A stretch of DNA of 49,181 bases. It comes from Chlorobiota bacterium (GTDB lineage: Bacteria; Bacteroidota; Bacteroidia; Bacteroidales; F082). The notes below the pieces were generated by a model. That model worked only from the letters and a program-made list of their open reading frames with translations. It searched no databases and was not told where the DNA came from. Below are positions 25,146-35,009 of the stretch, piece by piece (the first letter of the stretch is position 1; each line of letters starts with the position of its first letter). Made by a program: the position numbers and the translations under genes. The stretch spans positions 594 to 49,774 of the forward strand of contig JAADIS010000017.1 of assembly GCA_013151215.1 (NCBI GenBank), read 5' to 3'.

Positions 25146-25547
25146 CTAAAAAGCCTTATTGAGGTTTTCGGCCATTACGTTGACAAGGTTTTCCAAAGGC
25201 CTTTTGGCCATCATGGCAAGCATCGGGTTAAGATCGGCCTCAACATCAACGCCACCGATGGTTTTTTGCTCGTTCAAGCTATCTTCAACAAGCTTAACGT
25301 TCAAACTAAATTTGAAAGGGGCCTTTCCTTCAGGAATAATCCTCAAGGCTGAAAAAGGAGTCCTTTCCTCAAATTTCAAGCTCAGGTCGGCCATGCCTTT
25401 TATCGTAAACGAACAAGCATCGGTATCGGACTTCCAATTCACGATTTGCTCGGGCATGAGATTCTCATAATTGTTAAAATCATTTAAGAATTCATATACC
25501 TTTTTCTTACTGGCGTTAATACTCACTTTTTTGCCTTCGATGTGCAT
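25146..25547 (-). CDS. SRPBCC (START-like) family protein
   Basis: The 133-residue cytoplasmic protein has the helix-grip fold pattern: a first strand KKVSINASKKKVYEFLNDFNNYENLMPEQI typical of SRPBCC/CoxG-like proteins, a beta-rich middle, and a long C-terminal helix (RPLENLVNVMAENLNKAF). These proteins bind small hydrophobic ligands, but the ligand here is not known. It is 43 bp from the pyrE stop on the same strand and faces birA tail to tail. Confidence 0.78.
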   Translation of the reverse strand: MHIEGKKVSINASKKKVYEFLNDFNNYENLMPEQIVNWKSDTDACSFTIKGMADLSLKFEERTPFSALRIIPEGKAPFKFSLNVKLVEDSLNEQKTIGGVDVEADLNPMLAMMAKRPLENLVNVMAENLNKAF

Positions 25548-25589
25548 AATATTATATTATTTAGTTGTTTATTAAAATAGTGAAAGAGG

Positions 25590-26240
25590 CTATTTTCTTG
25601 CATCGCTCCATGCCTGTGGATCTTTGCGCCAATCCATCAGGGGCAGTAAATCGCTATTGGAAATATAATTGCCCTCAGTAGCAATTTTAACCAAATTCTC
25701 ATAATCTGAAAGCGTAACCAATTGACAGTTAGCCTTTTCAAAATTCTCAGCAGCCTTCAGCAGACCATAAGTAAAAATGGCGACCATGCCTTTTACGCTT
25801 GCGCCCGCACCGCGCAAGGCATCAACGGCCTTAAGGCTGCTCTTTCCTGTCGAGACCAGGTCCTCAATAACAACAACCGATTGCCCCGGGTTGATCACGC
25901 CTTCTATTTTATTAGTCATTCCGTGTTTTTTCTCCGACGACCTAACATAAACCAATGGCAGACCCATTGCTGCCGCAACCAATGCTGCTTGCGGAATCCC
26001 TGCTGTTGCAACCCCGGCAATAACATCAACTTCGCCAAACTTGTCTTCAATGGCTTCAACAATCTGTTGGCGGATATAGGTACGTATCTTAGGAAATGAG
26101 AGTGCAATCCTGTTGTCGCAGTAAATTGGCGACTTAAGTCCTGAAGCCCATGTGAAAGGCTCGGCATTATTAAGTTTTATTGCTTTAATTTGCAGAAGCG
26201 ATTCTGCAACTTTAGCGGCTGAATCCGAATTATAAATCAT
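25590..26240 (-). CDS. pyrE: Orotate phosphoribosyltransferase
   Basis: This 216-residue enzyme of pyrimidine synthesis joins orotate to PRPP. The PRPP-binding loop VVVIEDLVSTGKSS is at 122-135, with the orotate-side TWASGLKSPIYCDNR (30-44) and the flexible loop RSSEKKHG (100-107). The length fits the short bacterial type. On the minus strand TACATTTG (26246-26253) stands only five bases before the ATG, so the mRNA is probably leaderless or nearly so. The NUDIX gene diverges from it with an eight-base gap. Confidence 0.96.
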   Translation of the reverse strand: MIYNSDSAAKVAESLLQIKAIKLNNAEPFTWASGLKSPIYCDNRIALSFPKIRTYIRQQIVEAIEDKFGEVDVIAGVATAGIPQAALVAAAMGLPLVYVRSSEKKHGMTNKIEGVINPGQSVVVIEDLVSTGKSSLKAVDALRGAGASVKGMVAIFTYGLLKAAENFEKANCQLVTLSDYENLVKIATEGNYISNSDLLPLMDWRKDPQAWSDARK

Positions 26241-26245
26241 GGGTG

Positions 26246-26253
26246 CAAATGTA
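26246..26253 (-). promoter_or_regulatory. Candidate -7 box (TACATTTG) of pyrE, overlapping the NUDIX start codon
   Basis: On the minus strand TACATTTG fits TAnnTTTG. Its complement includes the ATG (26249-26251) of the divergent NUDIX gene, so the two genes share these bases. Confidence 0.5.
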
Positions 26254-26857
26254 TAAAGTTTTTATTAACGACTTATTAATTGTCCTTAAATCGGAAGGCA
26301 TTGATAACACTACTGATAACGAAGTTATTACGATAGGAAATCCTGACATTTTGAAGGATTTTATCGGCCAATTGCTTAGTGGGGATATAACAAGCGACAA
26401 GATTCTGGTTGCATCGAATGCCGATGAGCTTTTCGATGCGTTTTCTTCCTACTTCAGGCTTATTGACGCTGCCGGCGGGTTAGTGCTCAATAAAAACTTA
26501 AAAGTCCTGTTCATAAAACGTTTCGGCCTTTGGGATTTCCCAAAAGGAAAAATGGAAAAGGGGGAAAGCCCGGAGGAGGCCGCAATAAGGGAAGTGCAAG
26601 AAGAAACATCCGTAAAAGGGCTTGAAACAACACAACAGCTTCCATCAACATGGCATGTTTATAAAATGGATGAAAAGTGGGTCTTGAAGAAAACCTTCTG
26701 GTTTGAAATGAGGACCGATAGCGACTCGAAGCTAATTCCCCAAAAAAAAGAAGATATCGAAACTGCCGAATGGCGAAACCAGGAAGAAGCGGAAGAGCTT
26801 CTGAAATTATCATATCGCTCACTGAGGGAGGGCTTTAAAAACTATTTTAATTATTGA
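26249..26857 (+). CDS. NUDIX hydrolase with N-terminal extension
   Basis: The 202-residue protein has a NUDIX box starting at G100: GKMEKGE, seven residues, then REVQEETSV. It fits G-x5-E-x7-REUxEExGU except that the last Gly is Ser. The metal-binding REVQEE core is whole. The first 70 residues form a separate domain not recognised by me (IDNTTDNEVITIGNP, LLSGDITSDKILVASN). It may hydrolyse a nucleoside diphosphate derivative. ATG at 26249 is preferred over GTG at 26243. The gene diverges from pyrE and lies 42 bp before coaD. Confidence 0.87.
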   Translation: MYKVFINDLLIVLKSEGIDNTTDNEVITIGNPDILKDFIGQLLSGDITSDKILVASNADELFDAFSSYFRLIDAAGGLVLNKNLKVLFIKRFGLWDFPKGKMEKGESPEEAAIREVQEETSVKGLETTQQLPSTWHVYKMDEKWVLKKTFWFEMRTDSDSKLIPQKKEDIETAEWRNQEEAEELLKLSYRSLREGFKNYFNY

Positions 26858-26899
26858 TGAACAAATATTACTTTTACATATTAAATAAAACTGATTTTC

Positions 26900-27361
26900 A
26901 TGATGGATAAAATTGCGATCTTTCCCGGTTCCTTCGACCCTATTACGCTCGGACATGTTTCAATAGTTAAGAGGGCAGCACCTTTATTCGACAAAATTAT
27001 TGTTTCAATAGGCATAAACTCCTTAAAGAATTATATGTTCTCAGTGGAAAAACGAAAAAAATGGATCATGGAGGTATTTAAGGGTCTTGAAAATGTTGAA
27101 GTTGAAACCTATGAGGGCTTAACCATTGACTATTGCAGAAAAGTGGGGGCAAACTATATTTTAAGAGGCCTGCGCACCGCCGCCGATTTTGAGTTTGAGC
27201 GGGGAATAGGGCAGGTCAACCACATGATGAGCGACAATATCGAAACCGTATTCCTCTTAACAGAGGCCAAATACACACCCATAACTTCTTCCATTGTTCG
27301 CGATGTTTTTAAAAACGGTGGCGACGTATCAAAATTAATTCCTTCTGAGCTAACATTATAG
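26900..27361 (+). CDS. coaD: Phosphopantetheine adenylyltransferase
   Basis: The 153-residue enzyme makes dephospho-CoA from phosphopantetheine and ATP, the fourth step of CoA synthesis. The nucleotidyltransferase motif PGSFDPITLGH (9-19, with T-x-G-H at 16-19), NYILRGLRTAADFEFE and the ISSS-like ITSSIVRD are all present. It starts with two Met codons (26900 and 26903). The nearest -7-like sequence is TACTTTTA, one base off the consensus, so read-through from the NUDIX gene is likely. Confidence 0.97.
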   Translation: MMDKIAIFPGSFDPITLGHVSIVKRAAPLFDKIIVSIGINSLKNYMFSVEKRKKWIMEVFKGLENVEVETYEGLTIDYCRKVGANYILRGLRTAADFEFERGIGQVNHMMSDNIETVFLLTEAKYTPITSSIVRDVFKNGGDVSKLIPSELTL

Positions 27362-27399
27362 TATTGTAAGCGTTGATGGCATAACACAAAATTTATCAA

Positions 27400-28788
27400 T
27401 TGAAAAAACTTATTTTATTTCCAATCCTTTTACTGATACTAAACGTATTCAGCCAAGATATCGAAATTTCCGGCAACGCTTTGGGCTCGAAAAACCAATT
27501 GGTGCGGTTAATTTCTCTTGAAGACCAGTTTTCTTCCCTGGAAAAAACTATCGCCACCGCACGAACCGGCGAAAACGGGGAATTCCACTTAAAAAGCAAG
27601 ATAGCAGGGCTTCGTATGGCTTTAGTTGCGCTGGACTTGAAAAAAGCCGAGATTTTTTTGCAATCCGGCGACAATGTGCGATTACAGTTCTTGGAGGACA
27701 CATCCTCAGAAAACAAGTCGATCTACGAACAACAGCCTTTGCAATATGAATTCTTGTCGCCCAATGCTTTAAACACCAATATCCAAAATTTCAATATTGT
27801 TTACAATAATTTTCTTTTGCGGAATTTCATAAAGCTTTCGAGGTCGAGAAACAACAAGCTCATTATCGACTTCAAGCATGAAACGGATTCGATGTTCGGC
27901 AATTTCGACAACGGATTTTTCAAGGATTACAGAAGATACAAAATAGCATCCCTTGAGCTGGCAAGTCGTAAAAAAAACGAGATCAAGCTTATAAATGAAT
28001 ACTTTCTGAACAATAAAATATTATATGACAATATAGAGTACAGTAGTTTATTCAAGGAAGTCTTTAATAATTACTTATTGTCGGGCAAAAGCGGCATCGA
28101 CTATGCAAAACTCGTGGAAACGGTAAACTATTCATCGGGCTATAAGCAATTCGACCAATTAATTTCACAAGGGAACATCCAACTTGCCAATGACGATCGG
28201 TTGAGGGAGCTTATTGGGATTATAGGTTTGGCAAAATTTTATAACACAAGGGGCTTCAACCGGAACAACGTGATTAAGCTGCTTCGGCAAGTAGGGCGCA
28301 ACAGCAGTTTCGGTGAGCATAGGATTATTGCCGGCAACTATATCGCAAAGCTTCAAAAACTAGTTTATGGTTCTCCATGCCCGCGGTTTTCGCTTAAAAG
28401 CCAGGAAGGCAAAATAATTTCCGACGATAGTTTAAAAGGCAAATTCACCTTGCTCATGTTTATGAAAGAAAACTCACGGATATGCATTTCACATATCAGC
28501 ATGATAGACGAGATCAGGCAGATGTTCAATTCCAGGTTGAGGATAGTAAGCCTTGTAAAAGGAGACACCCGGAAGATAAACAATTATATGTATGAGCGGG
28601 ATTACGAATGGCCTATAGCACGAATAGACGACATATTGCTCTTGGAAAAGTTCAATATAAAAGTATTCCCGTCATACGTTTTATTAAATCCCGACGGGAG
28701 CATCGCCTCGGCAACAGCACCCATGCCTGACGAAAACCTGGCCAACTTCATTAATGCGCTTATGAAAAAATGGGAGGCAGGAAACTGA
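27400..28788 (+). CDS. TlpA-like thioredoxin-fold protein lacking the first redox Cys
   Basis: The 462-residue protein begins at TTG (27400) with a signal peptide (KKLILFPILLLILNVFSQ). An N-terminal DUF4369-like beta domain follows, then a helical middle, and a C-terminal TlpA/AhpC-like thioredoxin fold (about 328-455: PRFSLKSQEGK, KGKFTLLMFM, FNIKVFPSYVLLNPDGSI). The CxxC site reads SRIC, so only the second Cys remains, and ordinary disulfide exchange is unlikely. It may be a structural or binding protein of the periplasm. The start codon is decided by the signal peptide; no ATG fits. It follows coaD by 38 bp. Confidence 0.82.
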   Translation: MKKLILFPILLLILNVFSQDIEISGNALGSKNQLVRLISLEDQFSSLEKTIATARTGENGEFHLKSKIAGLRMALVALDLKKAEIFLQSGDNVRLQFLEDTSSENKSIYEQQPLQYEFLSPNALNTNIQNFNIVYNNFLLRNFIKLSRSRNNKLIIDFKHETDSMFGNFDNGFFKDYRRYKIASLELASRKKNEIKLINEYFLNNKILYDNIEYSSLFKEVFNNYLLSGKSGIDYAKLVETVNYSSGYKQFDQLISQGNIQLANDDRLRELIGIIGLAKFYNTRGFNRNNVIKLLRQVGRNSSFGEHRIIAGNYIAKLQKLVYGSPCPRFSLKSQEGKIISDDSLKGKFTLLMFMKENSRICISHISMIDEIRQMFNSRLRIVSLVKGDTRKINNYMYERDYEWPIARIDDILLLEKFNIKVFPSYVLLNPDGSIASATAPMPDENLANFINALMKKWEAGN

Positions 28789-28920
28789 GGGAGCCCGGAG
28801 TTCAGTGAGCCATGCCCGGGACAGGGGGCTTAATTCCACCATCCAAGGTATTCAGCTGCAAATTCGTAGCTTCAAGTGCTTTGGGGCGATGCATGCAATA
28901 ATGATTTTTAAAAATATTCA

Positions 28921-28951
28921 TTTGGTATAATCTGAAATCAGAGTATTTTTG
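28921..28951 (+). promoter_or_regulatory. Full Bacteroidota-type promoter of secA
   Basis: TTTG (28921-28924), a 19-base spacer and TATTTTTG (28944-28951) fit the primary sigma consensus TTTG-N19-TAnnTTTG exactly. Transcription would begin near 28957, giving a leader of about 60 bases before the ATG at 29018. This is the best promoter in the window. Confidence 0.72.
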
Positions 28952-29017
28952 CCTAATGCAAATGCTAATGGAATAATTATTGATATCCAATAGCCTCAAT
29001 CTTTTTAAGACAAGGAA

Positions 29018-32000
29018 ATGTTAAGTATAATAAAGAAGATGTTCGGTGATAAGGCGACAAAGGATCTAAAGGTTCTGCAGCCTTATGTTGACAAAGTGCA
29101 CCAAGCCGAAAAAAATATCTCGCAGCTCGATAATGATCAGCTCAGGGAAAAAACCCAGGAATTCAAGAGGAGGATTAAAGAATATATATCAGCCGAGGAG
29201 CAAGAAATAAAGGAACTTAGAGACAAACTGGAATCCGATTCCGGCATAAGCGTAAACGAGAAAGAATCGATTTATTCCCAAATCGACAAATTGGAGAAAA
29301 AATCTTATGACAAAAGCCAGGATATCTTGGATGAAATTTCACCCGAGGCTTTTGCCGTCATGAAAGAAACGGCTAAACGCTTTTCCGAGAATGACGTGAT
29401 AGAGGTAACTGCCACTGATTTCGACAGGGACCTGGCCTCAAAAATGGCAAACGTAAACATAAATGGGGACAAAGCCTACTTTGACAATCAATGGGTTGCC
29501 GGCGGCAACCTCACTAAATGGGAAATGATCCATTACGACGTACAGCTAATCGGGGGAACGGTTTTACATCAAGGGAAAATTGCCGAGATGGCCACGGGGG
29601 AAGGCAAAACCCTTGTGGCAACTTTGCCGGTTTACTTAAACGCCCTGCCCGGGAAAGGTGTTCATGTTGTTACCGTCAACGATTACCTGGCTAAGCGCGA
29701 TGCTGAATGGATGGGCATGCTTTATAATTTCCACGGACTGAAAATAGACGTTATCGACAAGCACGATCCAAACACACAAGCACGTAGGGATGCTTATCTT
29801 GCCGACATTACTTATGGCACTAACAACGAGTTCGGTTTCGACTATCTTCGTGACAATATGACAGGAAACCCAGAGGAACTTGTTCAGCGCCCTCATAACT
29901 ACGCCATAGTTGACGAGGTTGACTCGGTATTGATTGACGATGCACGGACTCCGCTCATTATCTCAGGGCCAACGCCGAAAGGCGACCTACAGGAATTTGA
30001 CGCACTAAAGGCAGATGTCCAGAAACTTTATAATGCCCAAAAAACACTGGTTACCAAGATATTGGCCGAATCTAAAAGCTTGCTAAGCAAGCCTGCCAAC
30101 AACGATGAGGTAAAAAAAGGCAGCGATCAGTTGTTCAGGGCTTTTCGCGGCTTGCCTAAAAACAAAGCCCTTATTAAGTTCCTCAGTGAGGAAGGAAACA
30201 AAACATTGATGCACAAGACTGAAAACTTCTATTTGCAGGAGCAGGCCAAGAACATGCATATTATCGATGACGAACTTTATTTTGTTATCGATGAAAAGCA
30301 AAACTCCGTGGACCTCACGGAGAAAGGAATCGATTTGCTTACCAAATCATACGACGACCCTTCTTTTTTCATCCTTCCCGATATAGGTGCTGAAATTGCC
30401 GATATGGAAAAATCCACTCTCAACGAGAAAGAAAAACTTGAGAAAAAGAGCAAGATGATACAGGATTATTCCATAAAATCTGAAAGAGTACATACTGTTA
30501 ATCAGTTACTTAAAGCATATACCATGTTTGAGAAAGATGTGGAATATGTAATTATGGACAATAAAATAAAGATCGTTGACGAGCAAACAGGCCGCATAAT
30601 GGAAGGCCGCCGATATTCCGACGGACTTCATCAGGCCCTTGAAGCCAAGGAAAACGTTACTGTTGAAGCAGCGACACAAACTTATGCCACTATCACCCTT
30701 CAAAATTATTTCCGCATGTATAAAAAACTTGCCGGGATGACAGGTACGGCAATTACCGAGGCGGGTGAACTATGGGACATCTACAAACTCGATGTTATTG
30801 AGATACCAACAAACCGCCCTATTATCCGCGACGACAGGCAAGACTTGATTTATAAGACCAAGCGAGAAAAATACAGTGCCGTGATCGATGAGATCGCTAT
30901 ATTAGTTGAGAAAAAACGCCCGGTCTTGGTTGGCACCACCTCTGTTGAAACCTCGGAACTATTGAGCAGAATGCTTACCAGGAGGCATATCGAGCATAAT
31001 GTCCTGAACGCGAAACTTCACCAAAAGGAAGCACAAATCGTTAAAGAAGCCGGTCAGGCGGGTATGGTAACAATAGCGACAAACATGGCCGGTCGTGGTA
31101 CGGACATCAAGCTCAGCAAGGAAGTTATAAAAGCGGGCGGTTTGGCGATCGTTGGTACCGAACGACACGAATCGCGTCGCGTTGACCGGCAGCTGCGCGG
31201 CCGTGCCGGACGCCAAGGAGACCCCGGAAGCTCACAGTTTTTCGTCTCGCTCGAAGACGACCTTATGCGCATGTTCGGTTCAGGACGAATTGCCGGAATC
31301 ATGGACCGCTTAGGACTTAAGGAAGGAGAGGTCATACAACATTCGATGATCACTAAATCCATTGAAAGGGCACAGAAAAAAGTTGAGGAAAACAACTTTG
31401 GAATAAGAAAAAGACTGCTTGAATATGACGATGTCATGAACTCTCAAAGAGAGGTTATCTACAAGCGCCGCCACCATGCGCTTTTCGGCGAACGCCTTGC
31501 CGTTGATGTGTCGAATATGATATACGATTTATGCGAGCAGGTAGTTAATGATTATAAGAGCCAAAGCGATTATGAAGGTTTTAAGCTAGAGCTTTACCGT
31601 ACTTTTACGAGCGAAACCCCATTCGAGGAACAAGAGTTCCTGAAATCACCTGTTGACGAACTAATTAATAAAATGTTCGAGAAAGTTTATTCGGCATACA
31701 GCGAAAAACGCATTCGTCTGGGCGAGAACACACTTCCCGTGATCAAGGATGTTTACGAAAACCAATCGCAATACGAGAATATCGCCATTCCGTTTTCTGA
31801 CGGGAACAGAGAAGTACAGATAGTGGCAAACCTTAAAAAAGCAGTTGAAAGCAACGGCACGGAAGTCCCTCTCGCGTTTGAAAAAGGCATATCGCTTTCT
31901 ACCATCGACAATTCATGGAAAGAGCACCTGCGGGAAATGGACGATTTAAAGCAGTCGGTCCAGAATGCAACTTATGAACAAAAAGATCCTTTGCTGATAT

Positions 32001-32311
32001 ACAAATTCGAGTCGTTCAACCTGTTCAAGACAATGCTCCAAAAGATAAACAAAGATGTGGTTTCTTATCTTATAAAAGGGGATATCCTAATCAAGAATCA
32101 AGGGCAAATTAGGGAAGCCCGTCTGCCAAGAGGGCTGGACAGGTCGCAAATGAAGGAAGAAAGGGGCGACCTGCTTTCTCAATCCAACAGCAACACAAAG
32201 GAGAAAGAAAAACCTCAACCGGTAAGGGTCGAGAAAAAAGTTGGCAGAAACGACCCATGCCCATGCGGAAGCGGCAAGAAATATAAGCAATGTCATGGAA
32301 AAAATGTTTAA
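29018..32311 (+). CDS. secA: Preprotein translocase ATPase SecA
   Basis: The 1097-residue motor of the Sec pathway has Walker A ATGEGKT at 192-198, the DEVD box at 299-302 ([15 protein letters not shown]), [18 protein letters not shown] and [13 protein letters not shown] of the second motor domain, and a SEC-C zinc motif (C-P-C...C-H) at the very end. It drives unfolded proteins through SecYEG. It is some 200 residues longer than E. coli SecA, with extra helical stretches near 70-110 and 335-440; such insertions are usual in Bacteroidota. A canonical promoter precedes it. Confidence 0.98.
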   Translation: MLSIIKKMFGDKATKDLKVLQPYVDKVHQAEKNISQLDNDQLREKTQEFKRRIKEYISAEEQEIKELRDKLESDSGISVNEKESIYSQIDKLEKKSYDKSQDILDEISPEAFAVMKETAKRFSENDVIEVTATDFDRDLASKMANVNINGDKAYFDNQWVAGGNLTKWEMIHYDVQLIGGTVLHQGKIAEMATGEGKTLVATLPVYLNALPGKGVHVVTVNDYLAKRDAEWMGMLYNFHGLKIDVIDKHDPNTQARRDAYLADITYGTNNEFGFDYLRDNMTGNPEELVQRPHNYAIVDEVDSVLIDDARTPLIISGPTPKGDLQEFDALKADVQKLYNAQKTLVTKILAESKSLLSKPANNDEVKKGSDQLFRAFRGLPKNKALIKFLSEEGNKTLMHKTENFYLQEQAKNMHIIDDELYFVIDEKQNSVDLTEKGIDLLTKSYDDPSFFILPDIGAEIADMEKSTLNEKEKLEKKSKMIQDYSIKSERVHTVNQLLKAYTMFEKDVEYVIMDNKIKIVDEQTGRIMEGRRYSDGLHQALEAKENVTVEAATQTYATITLQNYFRMYKKLAGMTGTAITEAGELWDIYKLDVIEIPTNRPIIRDDRQDLIYKTKREKYSAVIDEIAILVEKKRPVLVGTTSVETSELLSRMLTRRHIEHNVLNAKLHQKEAQIVKEAGQAGMVTIATNMAGRGTDIKLSKEVIKAGGLAIVGTERHESRRVDRQLRGRAGRQGDPGSSQFFVSLEDDLMRMFGSGRIAGIMDRLGLKEGEVIQHSMITKSIERAQKKVEENNFGIRKRLLEYDDVMNSQREVIYKRRHHALFGERLAVDVSNMIYDLCEQVVNDYKSQSDYEGFKLELYRTFTSETPFEEQEFLKSPVDELINKMFEKVYSAYSEKRIRLGENTLPVIKDVYENQSQYENIAIPFSDGNREVQIVANLKKAVESNGTEVPLAFEKGISLSTIDNSWKEHLREMDDLKQSVQNATYEQKDPLLIYKFESFNLFKTMLQKINKDVVSYLIKGDILIKNQGQIREARLPRGLDRSQMKEERGDLLSQSNSNTKEKEKPQPVRVEKKVGRNDPCPCGSGKKYKQCHGKNV

Positions 32312-32330
32312 ATTAGCAAAAATTAATTAT

Positions 32331-32759
32331 ATGAGTATAAAGTCTGCTTTTCCTACCTTGCTTATTACAAGCATCTTAGTCATTACTAGTACTTGTTGCA
32401 CAAAAAACAATATCAAGCCCGATTTCCCGGTTTATAGTTACGCAACCACGATAACAAACCCCCCTTCTCATTTTCAGGTCAATTATATAGTCAGCTCTCC
32501 TGGCGACAGGACAGCAAACATCACTTTTGACACAAATTCGGTATGGGCCGTCTCAAAATTAGGCGATAAGAGGGTGTTGTACAGCATTAATAACGGTATC
32601 GACAACCTGACTATCTCAATCAGCGATACCATTGCTTTCGAAGGTGGAAAACAATATCTGTTTACCGCGAACAATTTTTCGTCAATCAGCATCAGCAACT
32701 TTCTTGTAAACTTCAACAAACAAGCGGACGATTACAGTAGTTTCCCAAAAAAGTTTTAA
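32331..32759 (+). CDS. Small lipoprotein of unknown function
   Basis: A 142-residue protein begins at ATG 32331, 19 bases after the secA stop; a longer frame from 32241 would overlap secA and spoil the signal peptide. A hydrophobic segment (8-20) leads to the tandem Cys of a lipobox (TSTCC, about 21-25). The rest is beta-rich, Ser/Asn/Thr-rich, without a motif I recognise (PVYSYATTITNPPSHFQVNY, NNFSSISISNFLVNF). It sits between secA and the patatin gene with a five-base gap to the latter, so it may be an outer-membrane lipoprotein that works with that protein. Confidence 0.7.
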   Translation: MSIKSAFPTLLITSILVITSTCCTKNNIKPDFPVYSYATTITNPPSHFQVNYIVSSPGDRTANITFDTNSVWAVSKLGDKRVLYSINNGIDNLTISISDTIAFEGGKQYLFTANNFSSISISNFLVNFNKQADDYSSFPKKF

Positions 32760-32764
32760 TTTAT

Positions 32765-34999
32765 ATGAATTGGGCTTCAAAAAATAGAATTGCTCTTTTT
32801 ATCCTGATTATAAGTTATTTAATATTTGGAAACAATATTGTTTTCGGCCAAGCCGAAAAGGCAGGTAGGCGCCCAACGGTCGGGCTTGTCATGAGTGGCG
32901 GGGGAGCCAAAGGATTTGCTTATATCGGACTATTAAAAGTTATGCGCGAAGCCGGGCTGAGGGTTGATTATGTTGCAGGCACAAGTATGGGCAGCATAGT
33001 AGCCGGGTTATACGCTGTAGGTTATTCACCCGAGGATATCGAAAAACTTGTTCAGTCGGAAGACTGGGACATGGTGTTAAACGACCTTATCCCAAGAGAA
33101 GACATAGCATATTCCGAAAAAGAGTTCGCAAGCGATGCAATACTCACGCTTCCATTAAAAGAAAAAAAACTCGGTCTTATGTCTTCATTCCATGAGGGGC
33201 AAGAGGTTGATCAGCTTTTGAACTACTTTCTTTCCCCAGCCTATAACATACAGGATTTCAGCAAATTGGAAATCCCATTCCTCTGTATCGGCACTGACTT
33301 GCTTACCGGCGAGGAAGTGGAGCTAAACAAAGGCTATCTTCCTGATGCCATCCGGGCCAGTATGTCGATCCCCGGTTATTTTTCGCCCATGGAAATAGAT
33401 GGCAAATATATTGTTGACGGAGGTGTCGTTAACAATTATCCGGTAATCAATGTTAAGAACAAAGGAATAGATATTATTGTTGGGGCCGACGTGCAAAGCG
33501 GCTTAAAAGATGATATCGCAGACTTGAACTCGGTAACGGCCGTTATTGACCAAATTATCGGTTTTTATAGGGTTGGCGCCAATAAGGCCGGTTATAAGAA
33601 CACTGATCTGTACATACAATTACCCATGGATTACGGCATGATGGAGTTCACTTCCTACGACTCCATAATTGCCGTGGGCGAAAAAATAGGTCGTCAGCAT
33701 TTCGCAGAGATAAAAGCCCTTGCCGATTCGCTAAACAATATCGAATACAGGGCCGTCAGGAAGATGAATGCCAAACCGCTTGATTCAGTCTATATAAACA
33801 ATGTGCTCATCGAAGGACTCGATAAAATGCCAATGTCGTATTTTAAGGATTTCATTAAAGATTATTCGAATAAGAAAATCAGTCTCCTAGAATTAAAAAA
33901 CAGGATAACTCAAATCTACGGGTCAAAATTCTTTAAGCATATAACATATAAATTACTTCCTGAATACGGCAATACAAACCTTCATGTCTATGTAACCGAG
34001 TCCGACCCGGGAAACCTCGCCTTGGCAGTTCACTACGATTATGATTATCAAGGCAGCATTTTAGCAAGTTTAAGTGCAAGGAACATTCTTGGCAAAAGGT
34101 CGAAAGTGTTTGCCAGCCTGGTACTTGGCCCCAACCCGAGGCTCAAGGCTTTATATCATTTAAGCAATTCAAACTCTGCCAGTATAGGCTTGGGCATCGA
34201 CATGTATTCTTTCAACTTCAACGACTACGAGAAAGACGTAAAAAAAGGAAGGTATGCGTTCAACAATTACGCAGTTACGTTTTTTGGAAGCAAGACCTAT
34301 AAAAACAAGATTTCCGTACGATTGGGCATTACATACGAATATTTCAAGTTTAACCAGGATGTTGTTGTCGATACTGCTTTGATGAAATACGAACACTTTA
34401 GCAGTTATGGCACCCCTTTTATTTCTTTTCATGTTGATTCATACAACAAGGTCTATTTCCCGACAAGGGGCTCGAAAGGTATCCTAAAGTTCAAGTATAT
34501 CGCAAGTTGGTCGAACAACAATTTAAATGACATATTTCAAAGCTCAGCTGTCGCATTCTTGAAATTCGAGCAAAACTTCCCCTTAGCCACACGCTTAACG
34601 CTGCGCCCGGGTATATTTGCCGCTTTTACCCTAAAGCAGGAATTATTGCCGCCAATTCAACACTGGATAGGCGTTGGCGGACTGAACCCCAACAATTATG
34701 TTGAGACTCAAATACCTTTTACGGGCGTAAACTTTGTACAAAGCTGGGGTTATTACACCTGGATTACACGAATGAAACTGCAATATCAGCTGTTTAAAAA
34801 AATATACGTTCTTGGCCGGCTCGATATGGGAATAAACGGCACCAACATAAGTCAAGTTGTCGATATGAAGAATGCCATGTTCGGTTATGGCGTTACAGCA
34901 AGTTACGACAGTTATATAGGTCCTGTGGAATTGACGGTGATGGGCTCCAACATCAATCCCAGCCTGTCGTTCTTCGTAAATGTAGGTTTTTGGTTTTAA
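32765..34999 (+). CDS. Patatin-like phospholipase with POTRA and BamA-type barrel (PlpD-like)
   Basis: The 744-residue protein begins with a signal peptide (about 1-29). The patatin domain has oxyanion loop SGGGAKG (44-50), nucleophile S74 in GTSMG and D218 in DGGVVNNYP, a complete Ser-Asp dyad. Then come a POTRA-like part (about 345-425: VYINNVLIEGLDKMP, ITQIYGSKFFKHITYKLLPE) and a C-terminal beta-barrel rich in aromatic strands, ending SFFVNVGFWF as outer-membrane barrels do. The plan matches type Vd autotransporter-like lipases such as PlpD. It may act on phospholipids at the outer membrane. pyrH starts ten bases later. Confidence 0.9.
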   Translation: MNWASKNRIALFILIISYLIFGNNIVFGQAEKAGRRPTVGLVMSGGGAKGFAYIGLLKVMREAGLRVDYVAGTSMGSIVAGLYAVGYSPEDIEKLVQSEDWDMVLNDLIPREDIAYSEKEFASDAILTLPLKEKKLGLMSSFHEGQEVDQLLNYFLSPAYNIQDFSKLEIPFLCIGTDLLTGEEVELNKGYLPDAIRASMSIPGYFSPMEIDGKYIVDGGVVNNYPVINVKNKGIDIIVGADVQSGLKDDIADLNSVTAVIDQIIGFYRVGANKAGYKNTDLYIQLPMDYGMMEFTSYDSIIAVGEKIGRQHFAEIKALADSLNNIEYRAVRKMNAKPLDSVYINNVLIEGLDKMPMSYFKDFIKDYSNKKISLLELKNRITQIYGSKFFKHITYKLLPEYGNTNLHVYVTESDPGNLALAVHYDYDYQGSILASLSARNILGKRSKVFASLVLGPNPRLKALYHLSNSNSASIGLGIDMYSFNFNDYEKDVKKGRYAFNNYAVTFFGSKTYKNKISVRLGITYEYFKFNQDVVVDTALMKYEHFSSYGTPFISFHVDSYNKVYFPTRGSKGILKFKYIASWSNNNLNDIFQSSAVAFLKFEQNFPLATRLTLRPGIFAAFTLKQELLPPIQHWIGVGGLNPNNYVETQIPFTGVNFVQSWGYYTWITRMKLQYQLFKKIYVLGRLDMGINGTNISQVVDMKNAMFGYGVTASYDSYIGPVELTVMGSNINPSLSFFVNVGFWF

Positions 35000-35009
35000 A
35001 TTATTGATT

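Noticed and set aside
28792-28831. GC-rich inverted sequences after the TlpA-like gene as a terminator
   Set aside because: The possible stems are short and alternative, and no T-run follows on either strand.
29018-32311. SecA length (1097 residues) as a sign of a fusion or novel domain
   Set aside because: Extra helical insertions are usual in SecA of this phylum; all motor motifs and the SEC-C end are in place.
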